This document shows, in pieces, positions 38,959-39,027 of a DNA stretch of 39,027 bases. How positions within the stretch are numbered: the stretch's first letter is position 1; every line of letters begins with the position of its first letter. Source of the stretch: Oscillospiraceae bacterium (lineage in GTDB: Bacteria; Bacillota; Clostridia; Oscillospirales; Ruminococcaceae). The stretch lies in contig JAIRZL010000058.1 of the NCBI GenBank assembly GCA_031267245.1, positions 1-39,027 on the forward strand, given 5' to 3'. A model generated the notes under the pieces. It saw only the letters and a list, made by a program, of their open reading frames with translations. It was not told the DNA's origin and searched no databases. The translations under genes and the position numbers were made by a program.

Positions 38959-39027
38959 TCTCCAAGGAAGGCGGCAATTAACCGATTCTTGATCCGCAAC
39001 AAAACGGAACGCTCCTCAGCTTCCTCG
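38937..39027 (-). CDS. C-terminal fragment of a third related small protein, cut by window edge
   Basis: Minus-strand frame EEAEERSVLLRIKNRLIAAFLGECYVTYH*, similar placement of Arg/aromatic/Gly residues. Confidence 0.35.
   Translation of the reverse strand, partial: EEAEERSVLLRIKNRLIAAFLGECYVTYH

Overview
Bacterial (Bacillota/Clostridia-like, inferred from gene content) chromosomal window with two parts. (1) Left part, about 1-16.2 kb, is an accessory region. It holds a same-strand array of four large, divergent paralogous proteins of unknown function (the first runs off the left edge). These are followed by a convergent secreted protein, a gene-poor zone of about 3.8 kb with decayed repeats, and a minus-strand small peptide gene with a double-glycine leader plus its own promoter and terminator. 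The left part ends with an isolated two-gene HK97-type cassette (prohead protease + major capsid protein) closed by a strong hairpin, with no terminase, portal or tail genes in view. (2) Right part, about 16.7-38 kb, is a mostly minus-strand housekeeping block: DUF5711-like protein, amino-acid ABC transporter (+ strand), murI, ddl, mltG, 5-FTHF cyclo-ligase, PfpI/DJ-1, tmk, M18 aminopeptidase, Sua5/YrdC, prfA, thyX, valS, alpha/beta hydrolase, aroC, aroA and tRNA-Leu(CAG). At the right edge are tandem small proteins sharing a C-terminal motif. The strongest candidates for undescribed biology are the modular paralog array, the orphan capsid/protease cassette, the GG-leader peptide unit, and an apparent ATT start codon for murI. 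All similarity claims were made by eye from the sequence; no database or alignment program was run.
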